Origin: Nymphaea colorata
Taxonomy: Eukaryota; Streptophyta; Magnoliopsida; Nymphaeales; Nymphaeaceae
Reading direction: 5' to 3'
Assembly: GCF_008831285.2 (NCBI RefSeq)
Contig: NC_045138.2
Location: forward strand, 32,583,934-32,647,933
DNA: 64,000 bases
The position numbers were made by a program, and so were the translations under genes. Below, piece after piece: positions 11,018 to 23,900 of the stretch. Positions within the stretch are counted from its first letter, which is position 1; every line of letters starts with the position of its first letter. Under the pieces are notes generated by a model. The model worked only from the letters and a program-made list of their open reading frames with translations, had not been told where the DNA came from and did no database searches.

Positions 11018-11471
11018 GGGAAAAACGGAGGCCCTGCTCCTGGTCCTGAGCTTCTGCTTTTTTTGAGAGAAGTCAAAATTTAGGGTTCCAGAAGCGATGG
11101 ACAGACCGGCTTAGGTGATGGTGGCAGCGCCGGCGAAGAAAGACGAAGGGTCGGACAACGAGGCCTTCTTCGCGACTGCGCCGAGACGGTGAAGAGTGAC
11201 GCGAAGCCCTGACGGACGGGTACCCTTTTTCATCCCCGGAAAATTGTCGGGCCCCTGTGCGTGTGGGTTGGAAAAGTTTTTCGGGGTTCGAGGACTTATC
11301 TGGAAAATTTTTCTCTAGAATCAGCTTTTTGCCATAATTTTGTGGCTATTTGAACCACATCAGGTGAATTCATGATGAAACAATGTCCTGGGTCATTTCT
11401 CCAACAGATATTTCAGAAACATCAAAATCAATAACGATCCTCTGAACCCTCAATTCTTGTATTCTTGACTA

Positions 11472-13185
11472 TTATCTGGCTTCCACCATTGAAATTGGGG
11501 TTGCCGTTGGTTCACTTTCCATAGGAGATGAACCCAATTCCCGATGTCTACCTTTGTAAGAAAAGGCTGGCTGCTTAGGTACAAGCAGAGTTGCAGAGAA
11601 ACTACTGCTTAGCACAAGGACAATGGAGGACACATGATGCACCTCATCACCTGATATAACTGGCATCGTTTTCCTAATAATGGATCAAGGAAATCCGATC
11701 CCTTGCCCTCATTCCATAGCTTTCATGCCTGTATAGTACAACTCACGTATATCAAAATCAATCACCGGATAAAAGTTTGATGCATAAACTATCAATGGTC
11801 AGAAAATCATAAAAGCATCTTACTTTTTTGTGTGTATATATATTTATATATATGTATAACTTTTCCAGCCAAATACCTCTATCACATCCTAAATCAAGCT
11901 TTTACTACAGGAGAGGGACATACTAGCCGAAAAATCTAGATCATGAATTTCAAATTTTTTAGTAGGTATCTATGCATGTATTTTGCAAGGTAAAAGGGAG
12001 TTGCTACCATGTATGATTTCAACTCATTGATACAGGTTTATAAATAGATCCTCAAAGCTTTTTCTCCTGCATTTGTTGGGTCTATATTAGCGAACAGTTT
12101 ATGTGCTTTTACACTGCATAGTAGACCATTATGCCTATTCGCGACTTAGTAAACAGGGAGAGAGAGGAAAAGGGGTGCACATACTTACATGTCCTAATAG
12201 ATTCATGGAGTCCTCTACTTCCTGGAAACCTGTCATCTTCTTCCCACTCACAATCTCGAGAATTATGACTCCAAAGCTGAAGACATCAGATTTGGCAGAG
12301 TAGCGCCCTTCCAATGCATATTCTGGTGGCATGTACCCACTGCACACATTTTAATCAACGATTTTAGAGTCATACATCAGGCTGGGGGAGTGTTGGGAGA
12401 CACAGCAGAACCCATCTCATAACATTGAGCAAGAGCACTTACTAGGTTCCTACAACTCTGACAGTATTTGGTTGAGTTTGATCACCACCAAGCATATACA
12501 CGTTTACACGTGGACAGTAGATCGGAAATGTTTCCTGCAGCTTGTGAAAATTGGGAACTTGCTTTGATAAGATTGAACTATATAATATAGATGGACAAGC
12601 ATAATTGAGTTCACGTCAATCGGCCGAACGGTGGTTTCGTGAAGAACAGTATTCATATTTCTTGATGTTCTTGCCGTGGAACTAATTGTGGAAATGCAAT
12701 CTCTTGCGAAAAGCCCCTAAAGCTTAATATTAATCCATGTTACAGATAAAACTTCAATAAGCGCAAAAGCGCTTTTCTAATTCATTTGCATCTATGTATT
12801 TTGCGTTCCTGATATTTGTTCTTCGGCATTCCATGATGGAAAGCCCATCTTTGCGGCAAAACTGCAGTTCAATCAAATTTGACTGTTCCAGTTAACAATT
12901 TTAGAGAGTATAATCTCAAGATTGGATGTTTCCCTGATTAAGGAAAAAAACTGAGGTTTAAGTGCTGAAGCTTTGCTGTCAACTTCACTTCGTTCATGAA
13001 TTCCTCGAGCCCCTGCGCTGATTCCACTGTCATATCATTAGTTTGCGACATTAGGTATTACTTGAAATAAATCATTGCTGAGAGAGAGAGAGAGATAGAG
13101 AATTATGGAGCTGCAAAAGTAACAGAACCCCTGTCCAAGCTTGTTTGATTCTGAGAATTTGTTGGTTGCTACCATGAGCTGCCAA
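11472..13185 (-). pseudogene. Receptor-like kinase pseudogene 2 (four exons recognisable)
   Basis: The minus strand shows, in gene order, four pieces. A glycine-loop exon at 13185-13115 (VATNKFSESNKLGQG, broken straight after). A fragment of the next exon at about 13022-12953 (GLEEFMNEVKLTAKLQH). A perfect 151-bp exon at 12339-12189 ([33 protein letters not shown]), with CAG acceptor and GTAAGT donor. The last exon is at 11728-11472 (LWNEGKGSDFLDPLLGKR ... PKQPAF ... PISMVEAR stop). The 151-bp exon is the usual penultimate exon of CRK and S-domain kinases. Three lesions kill the gene: a TGA replaces the tryptophan codon after the last acceptor (11723-11725), a deletion near 11635 removes the HVGLLCVQE...RPTM region and shifts frame, and exon 2 is truncated. 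The catalytic-loop exon is not found. Confidence 0.88.
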
Positions 13186-13197
13186 CTCAGTGAATAT

Positions 13198-14340
13198 ATC
13201 AGCCGATTTACGGATTCAACTAAATTAATTGTGAAGCATTAAATAAAATCGAAGAATTTCATTTTGCAAAAAAAAAAAATGAAATACACTGCTTATAATT
13301 TTCTTGTTTGATGCATTAGAAATATAGATTTGGAAATAAGTTTTTAAAAACTTATTTAATGAATTGAAGAAATCTAAACAAAATCCAGATTTACAAAACC
13401 CCCTTCGTGTTTGCTGGACTTGGGTTTATGTTCCAAAAAATAAATTTCTCAATCTTAAAGAGGGAGCATCATAAGTAGGCAAATGAAGACAAACGAAACT
13501 GGCATATGCAGAAAAGAAATCACAATCTTATGATATAATTTTTTTTTTTGGAAATTTTTTGCATTTTTCTCACTACGAAACAAGTTCTTGGCCGCTGAAG
13601 TAAACTATCATGACAGATAGGGAAGGAGGTTCAAATCAATGGAGCCAACATATTCTCATCAAATATTCCCTCCCTAAGGTTGCTATCAAAAAAATAAAAA
13701 TATATATAAATATATTTATATAAACCATTGCTAGGATGCTTAAATAGATCATATATCAGATCTACCCATTTTACCAGATTCGATTTATCGGATGTTCATG
13801 TGTTTTAGTTGTTTTTTTTTTTAATGAATAAAAAAAACTATCCTGTTTTTGAATCTGAAATTTAAAATTCGACTATGATCTAAATCCGACTTTTAAGTTT
13901 ACAAATGAATTTTTGAATTATGGACTTTTATAAAATGTATGGATGTTAAATATAAGAAAATTTAACTTGGTATATTGATGGTTGTTTAAAACCAAATTTG
14001 GATTTGCCTGTACATCATTCTCAAAAATCTACGTTTGGGTTAATTTTTTAATCAGATGTTAACTTTTTTATATTAGCCGATTTAGGGATTCAGCTAAATT
14101 AATTGTCAAGCATTAAATAAAATAAATAATTTCATTTTGCAATAAAAAAAAGAAATACACTGCTTATAATTTTCTTTTTCTTTTAGAGGCCGTTTGATGC
14201 ATTAGAAATATAGAGTTGGAAATAAGTTTTTAAAAACTTATTTAAGGAATTAAAGAAATCTAAACAAAATCTAGATTTCCAAGACCCCCTTTGTGTTTGT
14301 TGGACTTGAGTTTATGTTTCAGGAAATAAATTTCTTAGTT
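13198..14340. repeat. Direct duplication of ~255 bp, 877 bp apart
   Basis: 13198-13452 and 14075-14340 align along their length (AGCCGATTTA, CATTAAATAAAAT, ATACACTGCTTATAATTTTC, GATGCATTAGAAATATAGA). Copy 2 carries a short insertion reading CTTTTAGAGGCCGT. The ~620 bp between them is AT-rich and without genes. The pair could be a local duplication or remnants of a small element; no target duplication was seen. Confidence 0.85.
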
Positions 14341-15400
14341 TGATAGGAATAAAAGATGAAAAAAGAGAATCGTTGGATTAATTAATACTTTGAGAGCTCA
14401 ACGGTTAAAAAATTTAGATTTTATTTCCAATGCTACATGAAATATCCTTCCCATCAAATGGGCCCTTAAAGATAGTGTTTCCCACTTACGATGCCAAGGA
14501 GGACAACGATCTTGTTATCCTTTCATGCGGTCTTCTTCACTCTAAGGCAATAACCCAGTTGGTCTTGGAATGGTCCGCGCTGAACCAACTCTTGGCTTCA
14601 AATAGCGCAGCCTGTTCAATGGCTTGGCCATTTGGCCAATCCAAATGAAGTTGGTTTTGATTCAATTTGCCTCATGCTCCTGCCACCTGGGCCCGACTTG
14701 ATTTTAATAAAAGATCATAAAATACAAAAATTTGATATGTAAGTTATTTTTAACTAAAACTATAATAAAAATACTTATATATAAATTAGGCGGTCAGTTT
14801 TTGTTTTAATAATTGATGTGTCAATTTTCTTGTGCTACAAACAAAGGCACACACTAACAGTAAAGTTGAAGTGTCATAGTAACAACATTCGAGACACCAA
14901 AGTATGTCACTTAAGAGATTAGGTCGGAGCATGAGCTCTCATCTATGTATGATGAAATAATTATCTTGTAAAATAAATAATAACACAAACAAATAAATGC
15001 CGGAGACATGGTTAGGTTTCTATATATATGACATACATAGATATACGTTCTGGTCACATTCCAAGCTTCACTTTCACAAGAAGGATAATAAAGCCTAACT
15101 TGCCCACTATTTTGTGCAACTACATAACAAAACTATTCGATGTGATGTGAATAAACCAAAGTTTTCTTATAATAACTCTAATTATTTCACATAAATGTAG
15201 CAAAATTATGATAAATTGACAAATTTAACGGTCACCAATACAAGTAAAACCATGGCAGTGCAGATCTTACGAAGAGGGTAACATTTTACTTTACTCATGT
15301 AGCGACGTTATGGATTGAATACGATATACTATTAACCATATATGTTTTTTCTTCGTTTTGCATCGACGGGTTTCACTGCCCACCGGTGAACCGGAGGGCG
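14341..15400. other. Intergenic, no gene seen
   Basis: A small open frame at 14430-14648 has no recognisable family and no gene structure. The remainder is AT-rich single-copy-looking DNA. Confidence 0.55.
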
Positions 15401-15760
15401 TGGCGTGCGCGTCGGGGTCTCGCCAGATGTAGAGGGTTTAAAGTGGATTTGCGATGGGGCCAGCTCCTTCCGTATTAGGTAGCCGGAAAGCATCCCAAAG
15501 AGCGTGCGCCATCTCTCCTTCCCGTTTTCTTCTTGATTTATGGCGGTTTCTCGTTCTTCATATTATGGCGCCTAAAAGGGAAAAGCCGTCTGCGTCGTCG
15601 ATTACAGAAAGAAATGTCACCCACGAAGCAGGGCAATGCTTCTACGTCCGGCGATGAGAAGATGGTGTGGCGGCATTTCATCGGTGTGGGCGGAAAAGGA
15701 CCGTCCGCTATCTCGGTTCTCACTCATGGCAGGCAAGATACACTCACTCCCTGCTATTGT
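15401..15760 (+). other. GC-rich gene-start-like segment, unrecognised
   Basis: Base composition rises sharply relative to both flanks. A frame from 15613 reads MSPTKQGNASTSGDEKMVWR and continues to LTHGR near 15732, where a GGCAAG (possible GC-type donor) follows. No family is recognised. It may be the 5' end of a gene or of a retroelement, since degenerate GC-rich repeats follow at once. Confidence 0.25.
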
Positions 15761-16019
15761 TTGCTGGGCTTGATACATCTCTATCTCTCTCACTTTTGAG
15801 GGCGTCCGTTCGCGTCCTCCTTTGGCCGGCAGCCATCGCCGGTGTGTGATGATTGTTCGAAGCCCTCTCCACCCTTCAATTGTCTTTGTTTGTTGTTTCC
15901 TATTGGGGTTTCTCTATAGTCCGTGGGGTTTATCATTTCAGGCTGGGGTCCTTCATTTAGGCACTGGGCTGGGTCTTTCTTTGAGGTTTTGGTTGGGTTC
16001 TTCCGTTGAGGTTGTTGCT

Positions 16020-16360
16020 GGTTTTTAACATTTGGTTCGCCATTGGGTCGGATGCTTTGGTCACCACTTGGGTCGCCGCTTTCGCTTTTGGTTAGTCCAC
16101 CGCTTGGGTCCCTGCTGGTTCGGTTGTGGGTCACCGCTTAGGTCGTTGCTGTCGTTCTTACTGGGTCTACCGCCTTCCGTCGTCCCTTAGGTTGCTGTTG
16201 GGTCTGCCACTTGTGTCACTCTTGACATCTGTCGCTTGGGCATGCCGTTTTGTTGATCTTGCTGCTGAGTCGCGACAACCGCTTCAGATTGCTGCTAGAT
16301 CGCCATTATCGTCTTTGGGTTTGTTGCTGGGCCGTCACTGTCGAGATGACTGCTGGGTGC
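16020..16360 (+). repeat. Degenerate GC-rich short tandem repeat
   Basis: A motif close to TGGGTCACCGCTT recurs every ~15-25 bp with heavy divergence (for example TTGGGTCGCCGCTTT, GTGGGTCACCGCTTAGG, CTTGGGTCCCTGCTGG). Several frames stay open through it in both directions, explaining the long overlapping open frames. It is unlike its AT-rich neighbours. Nothing more is seen between 16360 and 17718. Confidence 0.6.
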
Positions 16361-17718
16361 TATGATTATTGTTGTGCATTCATCGCATCTAGCGTGCGGC
16401 TATTCAAATTCCAACCAGCCCGTCCACAGAGATTGGGTGTTTTGTCAGGTGTTGCGGTTGGGTCTCTTCTGGTAATGATTTGGCTGCTGGGTTCTTCCTG
16501 TTTCCTTCTTGAATGACAATGCCTTTTATCTATGTGTTTGCAATATCAGCTTTGAACATTAAATTTCTCATGGATGGGGAAGGTGGGCATTCAAGCTGTT
16601 GGGCATTCTGCAACATGCCTGATACTCACGATTTACTGCCTCATTTCTGTTTGGTTTGTTGGTGGTCTCACTGCATAATAGTGCCAACCAGGTCAGCGTG
16701 TTTTTATCCTAAAGTGCTACGTTCTATCTTCTGCATGTAGTTTCTTTTCTATACGATTATATGCTATATTTCTATTTGTTGTTTGAATCTAGTCTGGGCA
16801 TATTGCTTTTTCGTTTAGAATACTTGATGCATTTGACTTCAGCTTATAGTCACAATGTAATATGTTGCTTCCTGTGTTACTCTGGGCATAGATGTAGGTG
16901 TCTCTTACTGTTGGACACGTACATCTCATGTTTAGTAAGTCTTGAATAAAGTGGATATTTGGGTGGAGAAGTTATGCAGAAAATTAGTAAAACTTGTTTC
17001 ATAAAGGTGAAAAGAAGCTGATGAAATTTGCATGGTGTTCAAACTACATGCTGTAAAACATATTTGGAAATTGAGTCACAAAAGGGAGGTTAAGCCATTT
17101 TGTGAAACTAAGTTGCTAAAGCCGATGGAATACTATTTTATCTTGGAATATCCCTGACGGTTCAAATAAAACCATGAAGGGATTGCCCTCAAACACCTGC
17201 AGTGGTTGCACTGACACTCTGACAGTACATCTTGCATGTGCAGTTTGTGTTTTTCTCTGTAAGCTAATGGATACAAATTGGTTGATTCATATCCTTCAAG
17301 GCTTTTAGACTCATTCTTAGAAATCTTTAATGTATATTCAACTTCTGTTCAGAATTGTGCATTTTTTATTCTTATTGACACCCATTGCATTAATATATTG
17401 GAGGAATGGTATGTTGTCATTGTTGTTTATACTTTATGGCACTGACTTTATCATGAGATATTGTCAACATGGACGAAACAAGTGTTCGCTTATCATTTAT
17501 CAGCTAAAATTAATGCTTATGATACTGGTTATCTTTCCTGAGTAAAAGGAATAATCATATATTCATTTCTTATATTGTCAATTTTGTTCATAATCACTCA
17601 TGACCTAAGGTTTTCAAGACTTGGGTTCCCAATTTCTTGGTAGTTTGGTTTTTCTGAAGGCTATATGCATGCTCTCTCTGTAGCTGCTTGCTATCTCTAA
17701 TCTTAGAACTTGATTTTA

Positions 17719-17864
17719 GATATTTAGTTATAGAATTTAATTTGTCGTTGCATGAGGAAGACTGTGTGAAGCATGGCCTCTTTTATGGTTTTCTGAATTT
17801 TTGATATTTAGTTATAGAATTTAATTTGTCGTTGCATTAGGAAGACTGTGTGAAGCCTGGCCTC
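17719..17864. repeat. Tandem duplication, 84-bp unit x2
   Basis: GATATTTAGTTATAGAATTT through GAAGACTGTGTGAAGC is repeated head to tail with two or three mismatches. Confidence 0.93.
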
Positions 17865-17868
17865 CTTT

Positions 17869-17990
17869 AGGCCACGTTTGATGGCCTGGATTTTTTTGGG
17901 GGGGAATTTTTTCAAGGGTAAATTCTCCACGGTAAACTGACAGAAAGGAAAATTTCCCTTTTTCTTGTTTCAGGCCATGTTTGATGTGCA
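17869..17990. mobile_element. MITE-like termini at the left edge of the satellite
   Basis: GGCCACGTTTGATGG (near 17871) and GGCCATGTTTGATGTG (near 17973) face the same way and enclose an ~100-bp stretch with GGTAAATTCTCCACGGTAAA. The inverted form CATCAAACATGACCTCA occurs near 60780 inside the element at 59569. These ends resemble Harbinger/hAT-type termini. The satellite spacer begins immediately after the second one. Confidence 0.4.
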
Positions 17991-20900
17991 ATTTGACTTC
18001 AAATTCTTTTGATTTTCTTTGACTTTTCTCAATTTCTTGTTAGATCCTTAAAGTTATTGTATTTGATTTGTTATATTTCCTAACTGCTTGTTAAATTATC
18101 AAGTTTTTAAGTGCACTTTTCAACATTGAATTTTCTAGATCACACTGGATTGCATGAACTTTTAAAACAATTTTAAGCATGGTCTAAAGTAGAGGTTCAC
18201 ATTTTAAAAGTCAAAATCCTACTTTTGAGATTGTATAAGATTAGACCTCTAATCTAGACCTTTGGTCTGAATCCCGCATGCAGCATCTTAGACCAGATCA
18301 GCGTTGACCTTATATCCAAAATCTTGAGTCCAACATCCCAGACCGGATCAGGTGAGACCTCTGATCTTGACCATTTTTTCGAAATCCCAAATCCAACATC
18401 CCAAACCGGATTGGATGAGACCTCTAATCCGTATCATATATATATTGAAAATCTTGAATCCAACATCCCAGACCAGATCAGGTGAGACCTCTGATCTTGA
18501 CCATTGGTCGAAATCCCAAATGCGACATCCCAAACCGGATTGGATGAGACCTCTAATCCGTATCATATATATAAGTTTAAAATCCAACGTCCTAGACCAT
18601 TTAAAATCAGACTTCTATTTTAAATCTTAGGATGGAACCCCAAATTCCATTTGATAAGGTGAAATCTATGTTCTAGCTGGTTGCTCAAAATCTTGAGTCC
18701 AACATCCCAGACCAGATCAGGTGAGACCTCTGATCTTGACCATTTTTTCGAAATCCCAAATCCAACATCCCAAACCGGATTGGATGAGACCTCTAATCAG
18801 TATCATATATATATCCAAAATCTTGAGTCCAACATCCCAGACCCGATCAGGTGAGACCTCTGATCTTGACCATTTTTTCGAAATCCCAAATCCAACATCC
18901 CAAACCGGATTGGATGAGACCTCTAATCCGTATAATATATATATCCAAAATCTTGATCCAACATCCCAGACCGGATCAGGTGAGACCTCTGATCTTGACC
19001 ATTTTTTCGAAATCCCAAATCCAACATCCCAGACCGGATTGGATGAGACCTCTAATCCGTATCATATATATATCCAAAATCTTGAGTCCAACATGTCAGA
19101 CCGGATCAGGTGAGACCTTTGATCTTGACCATTGGTCGAAATCCAAAATGCAACATCCCAAATCGGATTGGATGAGACCTCTAATCCGTATCATATATAT
19201 AAGTTTAAAATCCAACGTCCTAGACCATTTAAAATCAGACTTCTATTTTAAATCTTAGGATGGAATCCCAAATTCCATTTGATAAGGTGAGATCTATGTT
19301 CTAGCTGATGGTTCAAAATCTTGAGTCCAACATCCCAAACCGGATCAGGTGAGACCTCTGATCTTGACCATTTTTTCGAAATCCCAAATCTAACATCCCA
19401 AACAGGATTGGATGAGACCTCTAATCCGTGTCATATATATATCCAAAATCTTGAGTCCAACATCCCAGACCGGATCAGGTGAGACCTCTGATCTTGACCA
19501 TTTTTTCGAAATCCCAAATCCAACATCCCAAACCGGATTGGATGAGACCTCTAATCCGTATCATATATATATTGAAAATCTTAAATCCAACATCCCAGAC
19601 CAGATCAGGTGAGACCTCTGATCTTAACCATTGGTCGAAATCCCAAATGCAACATCCCAAACCGGATTGGATGAGACCTCTAATCCGTATCATATATATA
19701 AGTTTAAAATCCAACGTCCTAGACCATTTAAAATCAGACTTCTATTTTAAATCTTAGGATGGAATCCCAAATTCCATTTGGCAAGCCGGACTAGATCGGA
19801 CCTCTCATCTATCTCTTATATCAAAATTTCAAATCCCGTCTCATATATTTGATCACATGAAACATATTTGATCACATGAAACAGATGGGTGGCTTTTTGA
19901 TTTCCTGTAAATTCTTTTCACATCCCTTAGGAGTTTTTGAAATCACTTGAAGAATATTACTTTGTCTATATAGATCTTCGAATCTTCTCAATTCCTTGTA
20001 TTTGATTTAAAATATTAACTAAATGCTTGTCAAATTCTCAAAGTTTTTCAATGCACTTTTCCATTTTGATGTTTGTTGGTTATAGTGGATTGAATGAATT
20101 TTTAAAATGATTTTTAGCGTGGTGTAAAGTAGAGGTTCGAGTTTTAAAGTTCAAAATCCAATCCAGCATTTGAGACTGTAGAAAACTAGACCTCCAATCA
20201 GAAGCTTTGGTCTAAATCCTGCATGCAACATCCTAGACCGGATCGGTGCTGACCTCTGATTCAAACATTAGCTCTGAATCCCTAATTCAACACCTCATAC
20301 CAGATGAGATTAGACCTCTGATCTATTTCTTAGATGCAAACCCTAAATCAAACGTCATAGAACTGATACAAATGGTTTATGAATCTTTGAAATCACTTCC
20401 TGTTTTATAAATCTTTGAAACCACTCTATGTTTTCCAAAATTTTGTAAATTGACTTCAAATTCTTATTATTGATTTTCTTGGAATTTTCTCAATTTCACT
20501 AGAGATCTTCAATTTTTTTGGATTTGATTTCGCACTTCTCTTAAATCATTGCAAAATTCTCAAGTTTGTAAATGCACCTTTCAACTTTTAGGTTTCTAAA
20601 TTCCATTGGATTGTATGTATACTCAAAGCGATTTTAAACATGGTCTAGACTTGGGGGTTAATATTTTAAAATTCACATCCACATTCAAAATATAAATTCG
20701 ACATCCTAGACCGGATAAGGTGAGATCTATGTTCTAGCTGGTAGTTCAAAATCTTGAGTCCAACATCCCAGACCGGATCAGGTGAGACCTCTGATCTTGA
20801 CCATTTTTTCGAAATCTCAAATCCAACATCCCAAACCGGATTGGATGAGACCTCTAATCCGTATCATATATATATCCAAAATCTTGAGTCCAACATCCCA

Positions 20901-23900
20901 GACCGGATTAGGTGAGACCTCTGATCTTGACCAATTTTTCGAAATCCCAAATCCAACATCCCAAACCGGATTGGATGAGACCTCTAATCCGTATCATATA
21001 TATATTGAAAATCTTGAATCCAACATCCCAGACCAGATCAGGTGAGACCTCTGATCTTGACCATTGGTCGAAATCCCAAATGCAACATCCCAAACCGGAC
21101 TGGATGAGGCCTCTAATCCGTATCATATATATAAGTTTAAAATCCAACGTCCTAGACCGTTTAAAATCAGACTTCTATTTTAATTCTTAGGATGGAATCC
21201 CAAATTCCAGTTGATTAGGTGAGATCTATGTTCTAGCTGGTTGTTCAAAATCTTGAGTCCAACATCCCAGACCGGATTAGGTGAGAGCTCTGATCTTGAC
21301 CATTTTTTCGAAATCCCAAATCCAACATCCCAAACCGGATTGGATGAGACCTCTAATCCGTATCATATATATATCCAAAATCTTGAGTCCAACATCCCAG
21401 ATCGGATCAGGTGAGACCTCTGATCTTGACCATTTTTTCGAAATCCCAAATCCAACATCCTTGACCATTTTTTCGAAATCCCAAATCCAACATCCCAAAC
21501 CGGATTGGATGAGACCTCTAATCCGTATCATATATATATCCAAAATCTTGAGTCCAACATCCTTGACCGGATTGGATGAGACCTCTAATCCGTATCATAT
21601 ATATATCCAAAATCTTGAGTCCACATCTCAGACCGGATCAGGTGAGACCTCTCATCTTGACCATTTTTTCGAAATCCCAAATCCAACATCCCAAACCAGA
21701 TTGGATGAGACCTCTAATCGGTATCATATATATATGAAAATCTTGAATCCAACATGTCAGACCAGTCTCAAATGCAACATCCCAAACCGGATTGGATGAG
21801 ACCTCTAATCCGTATCATATATATAAGTTTAAAATCCAACGTCCTAGACAATTTAAAATCAGACTTCTATTTTAATTCTTAGGATGGAATCCCAAATTCC
21901 ATTTGATAAGGTGAGATCTATGTTCTAGCTGGTTGTTCAAAATCTTGAGTCCAACATCCCAGACCGGATCAGGTGAGACCTCTGATTTTGACCATTTTTT
22001 TGAAATCCCAATCCAACATCCCAAACCGGATTGGATGAGACCTCTAATCCGTATCATATATATATCCAAAATCTTGAGTCCAACATCCCAGACCGGATCA
22101 GGTGAGACCTCTGATCTTGACCATTTTTTCGAAATCCCAAATCCAACATCCTAAACCAGATTGGATGAGACCTCTAATCCGTATCATATATATATTGAAA
22201 TTCTTGAATCCAACATCTCAGACCAGTCTCAAATGCAACATCCTAAACCGGATTGGATGATACCTCTAATCCGTATCATATATATAAGTTTAAAATCCAA
22301 CGTCCTAGACCATTTAAAATCAGACTTCTATTTTAATTCTTAGGATGGAATCCCAAATTCCATTTGATAAGGTGAGATCTATGTTCTAGCTGGTTGTTCA
22401 CAATCTTGAGTCCAACATCCCAGACCGGATCAGGTGGACCTCTGATCTTGACCATTTTTTTGAAATCCCAAATCCAACATCCCAAACCGGATTGGATGAG
22501 CCCCCTAATCCGTATCATATATATATCCAAAATCTTGAGTCCAACATCCCAGACCGGATCAGGTGAGACCTCTGATCTTGACCATTTTTTCGAAATCCCT
22601 AATCCAACATGCTTGACCATTTTTTCGAAATCCCAAATCCAACATCCCAAACCGGATTGGATGAGACGTCTAATCCGTATCATATATATATCCAAAATCT
22701 TTAGTCCAACATCCCAGACCGGATTAGATGAGACCTCTAATCCGTATCATATATATATCCAAAATCTTGAGTCCAACATCCCAGACCGGATCAGGTGAGA
22801 CCTTTGATCTTGACCATTTTTTCGAAATCCCAAATCCAACATCCCAAACCGGATTGGATGAGACCTCTAATCCGTATCATATATATGTTGAAAATCTTGA
22901 ATCCACATCCCAGACCAGATCAGGTGAGACCTCTGATCTTGACCATTGGTCGAAATCCCAAATGCAACATCCCAAACCGGAATGGATGAGACCTCTAATC
23001 CGTATCATATATATAAGTTTAAAATCCAACGTCCTAGACCATTTAAAATCAGACTTCTATTTTAATTCTTAGGATGGAATCCCAAATTCCATTTGATAAG
23101 GTGAGATCTATGTTCTAGCTGGTTGTTCAAAATCTTGAGTCCAGCATCCCAGACAGGATCAGGTGAGACCTCTGATCTTGACCATTTTTTCGAAATCCCA
23201 AATCCAACATCCCAAACCGGATTGGATGAGACCTCTAATCCGTATCATATATATATCCAAAATCTTGAGTCCAACGTCCCAGACCGGATCAGGTGAGCCC
23301 TCTGATCTTGACCATTTTTTCGAAATCCCAAATCCAACATCCCAAACTGGATTGGATGAGACCTCTAATCCGTATCATATATATATCCAAAATCTTGAGT
23401 CAACATCCCAGACCGGATCAGGTGAGACCTCTCATCTTGACCATTTTTTCGAAATCCCAAATCGAACCTCCCAAACCGGATTGGATGAGACCTCTAATCC
23501 GGATCATATATATATTGAAAGTCTTGAATCCAACATTGTAGACCTGATCAGGTGAGACCTCTTATCTTGACCATTGCTCGAAATCCCAAATGCGACATCC
23601 AAAACCGGATTGGATGAGACCTATAATCCGTATCATATATATAAGTTTAAAATCCAACGTCCTAGACCATTTAAAATCAGACTTCTATTTTAAATTTAGG
23701 ATGGATCCCAAATTCCATTTGATAAGGTGAGATCTATGTTCTAGCCGGTTGTTCAAAATCTTGTATCATATATATATCCAAAATCTTGAGTCCAACATCC
23801 CAAACCGGATTGGATGAAACCTCTAATCCGTATCATATATATATTGAATATCTTGCATCCAACATCCCAGACCAGATCAGGTGAGACCTCTGATCTTGAC

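Noticed and set aside
13635-13655. B-box-like GGTTCAAATC
   Set aside because: Isolated match; no tRNA arms can be folded around it.
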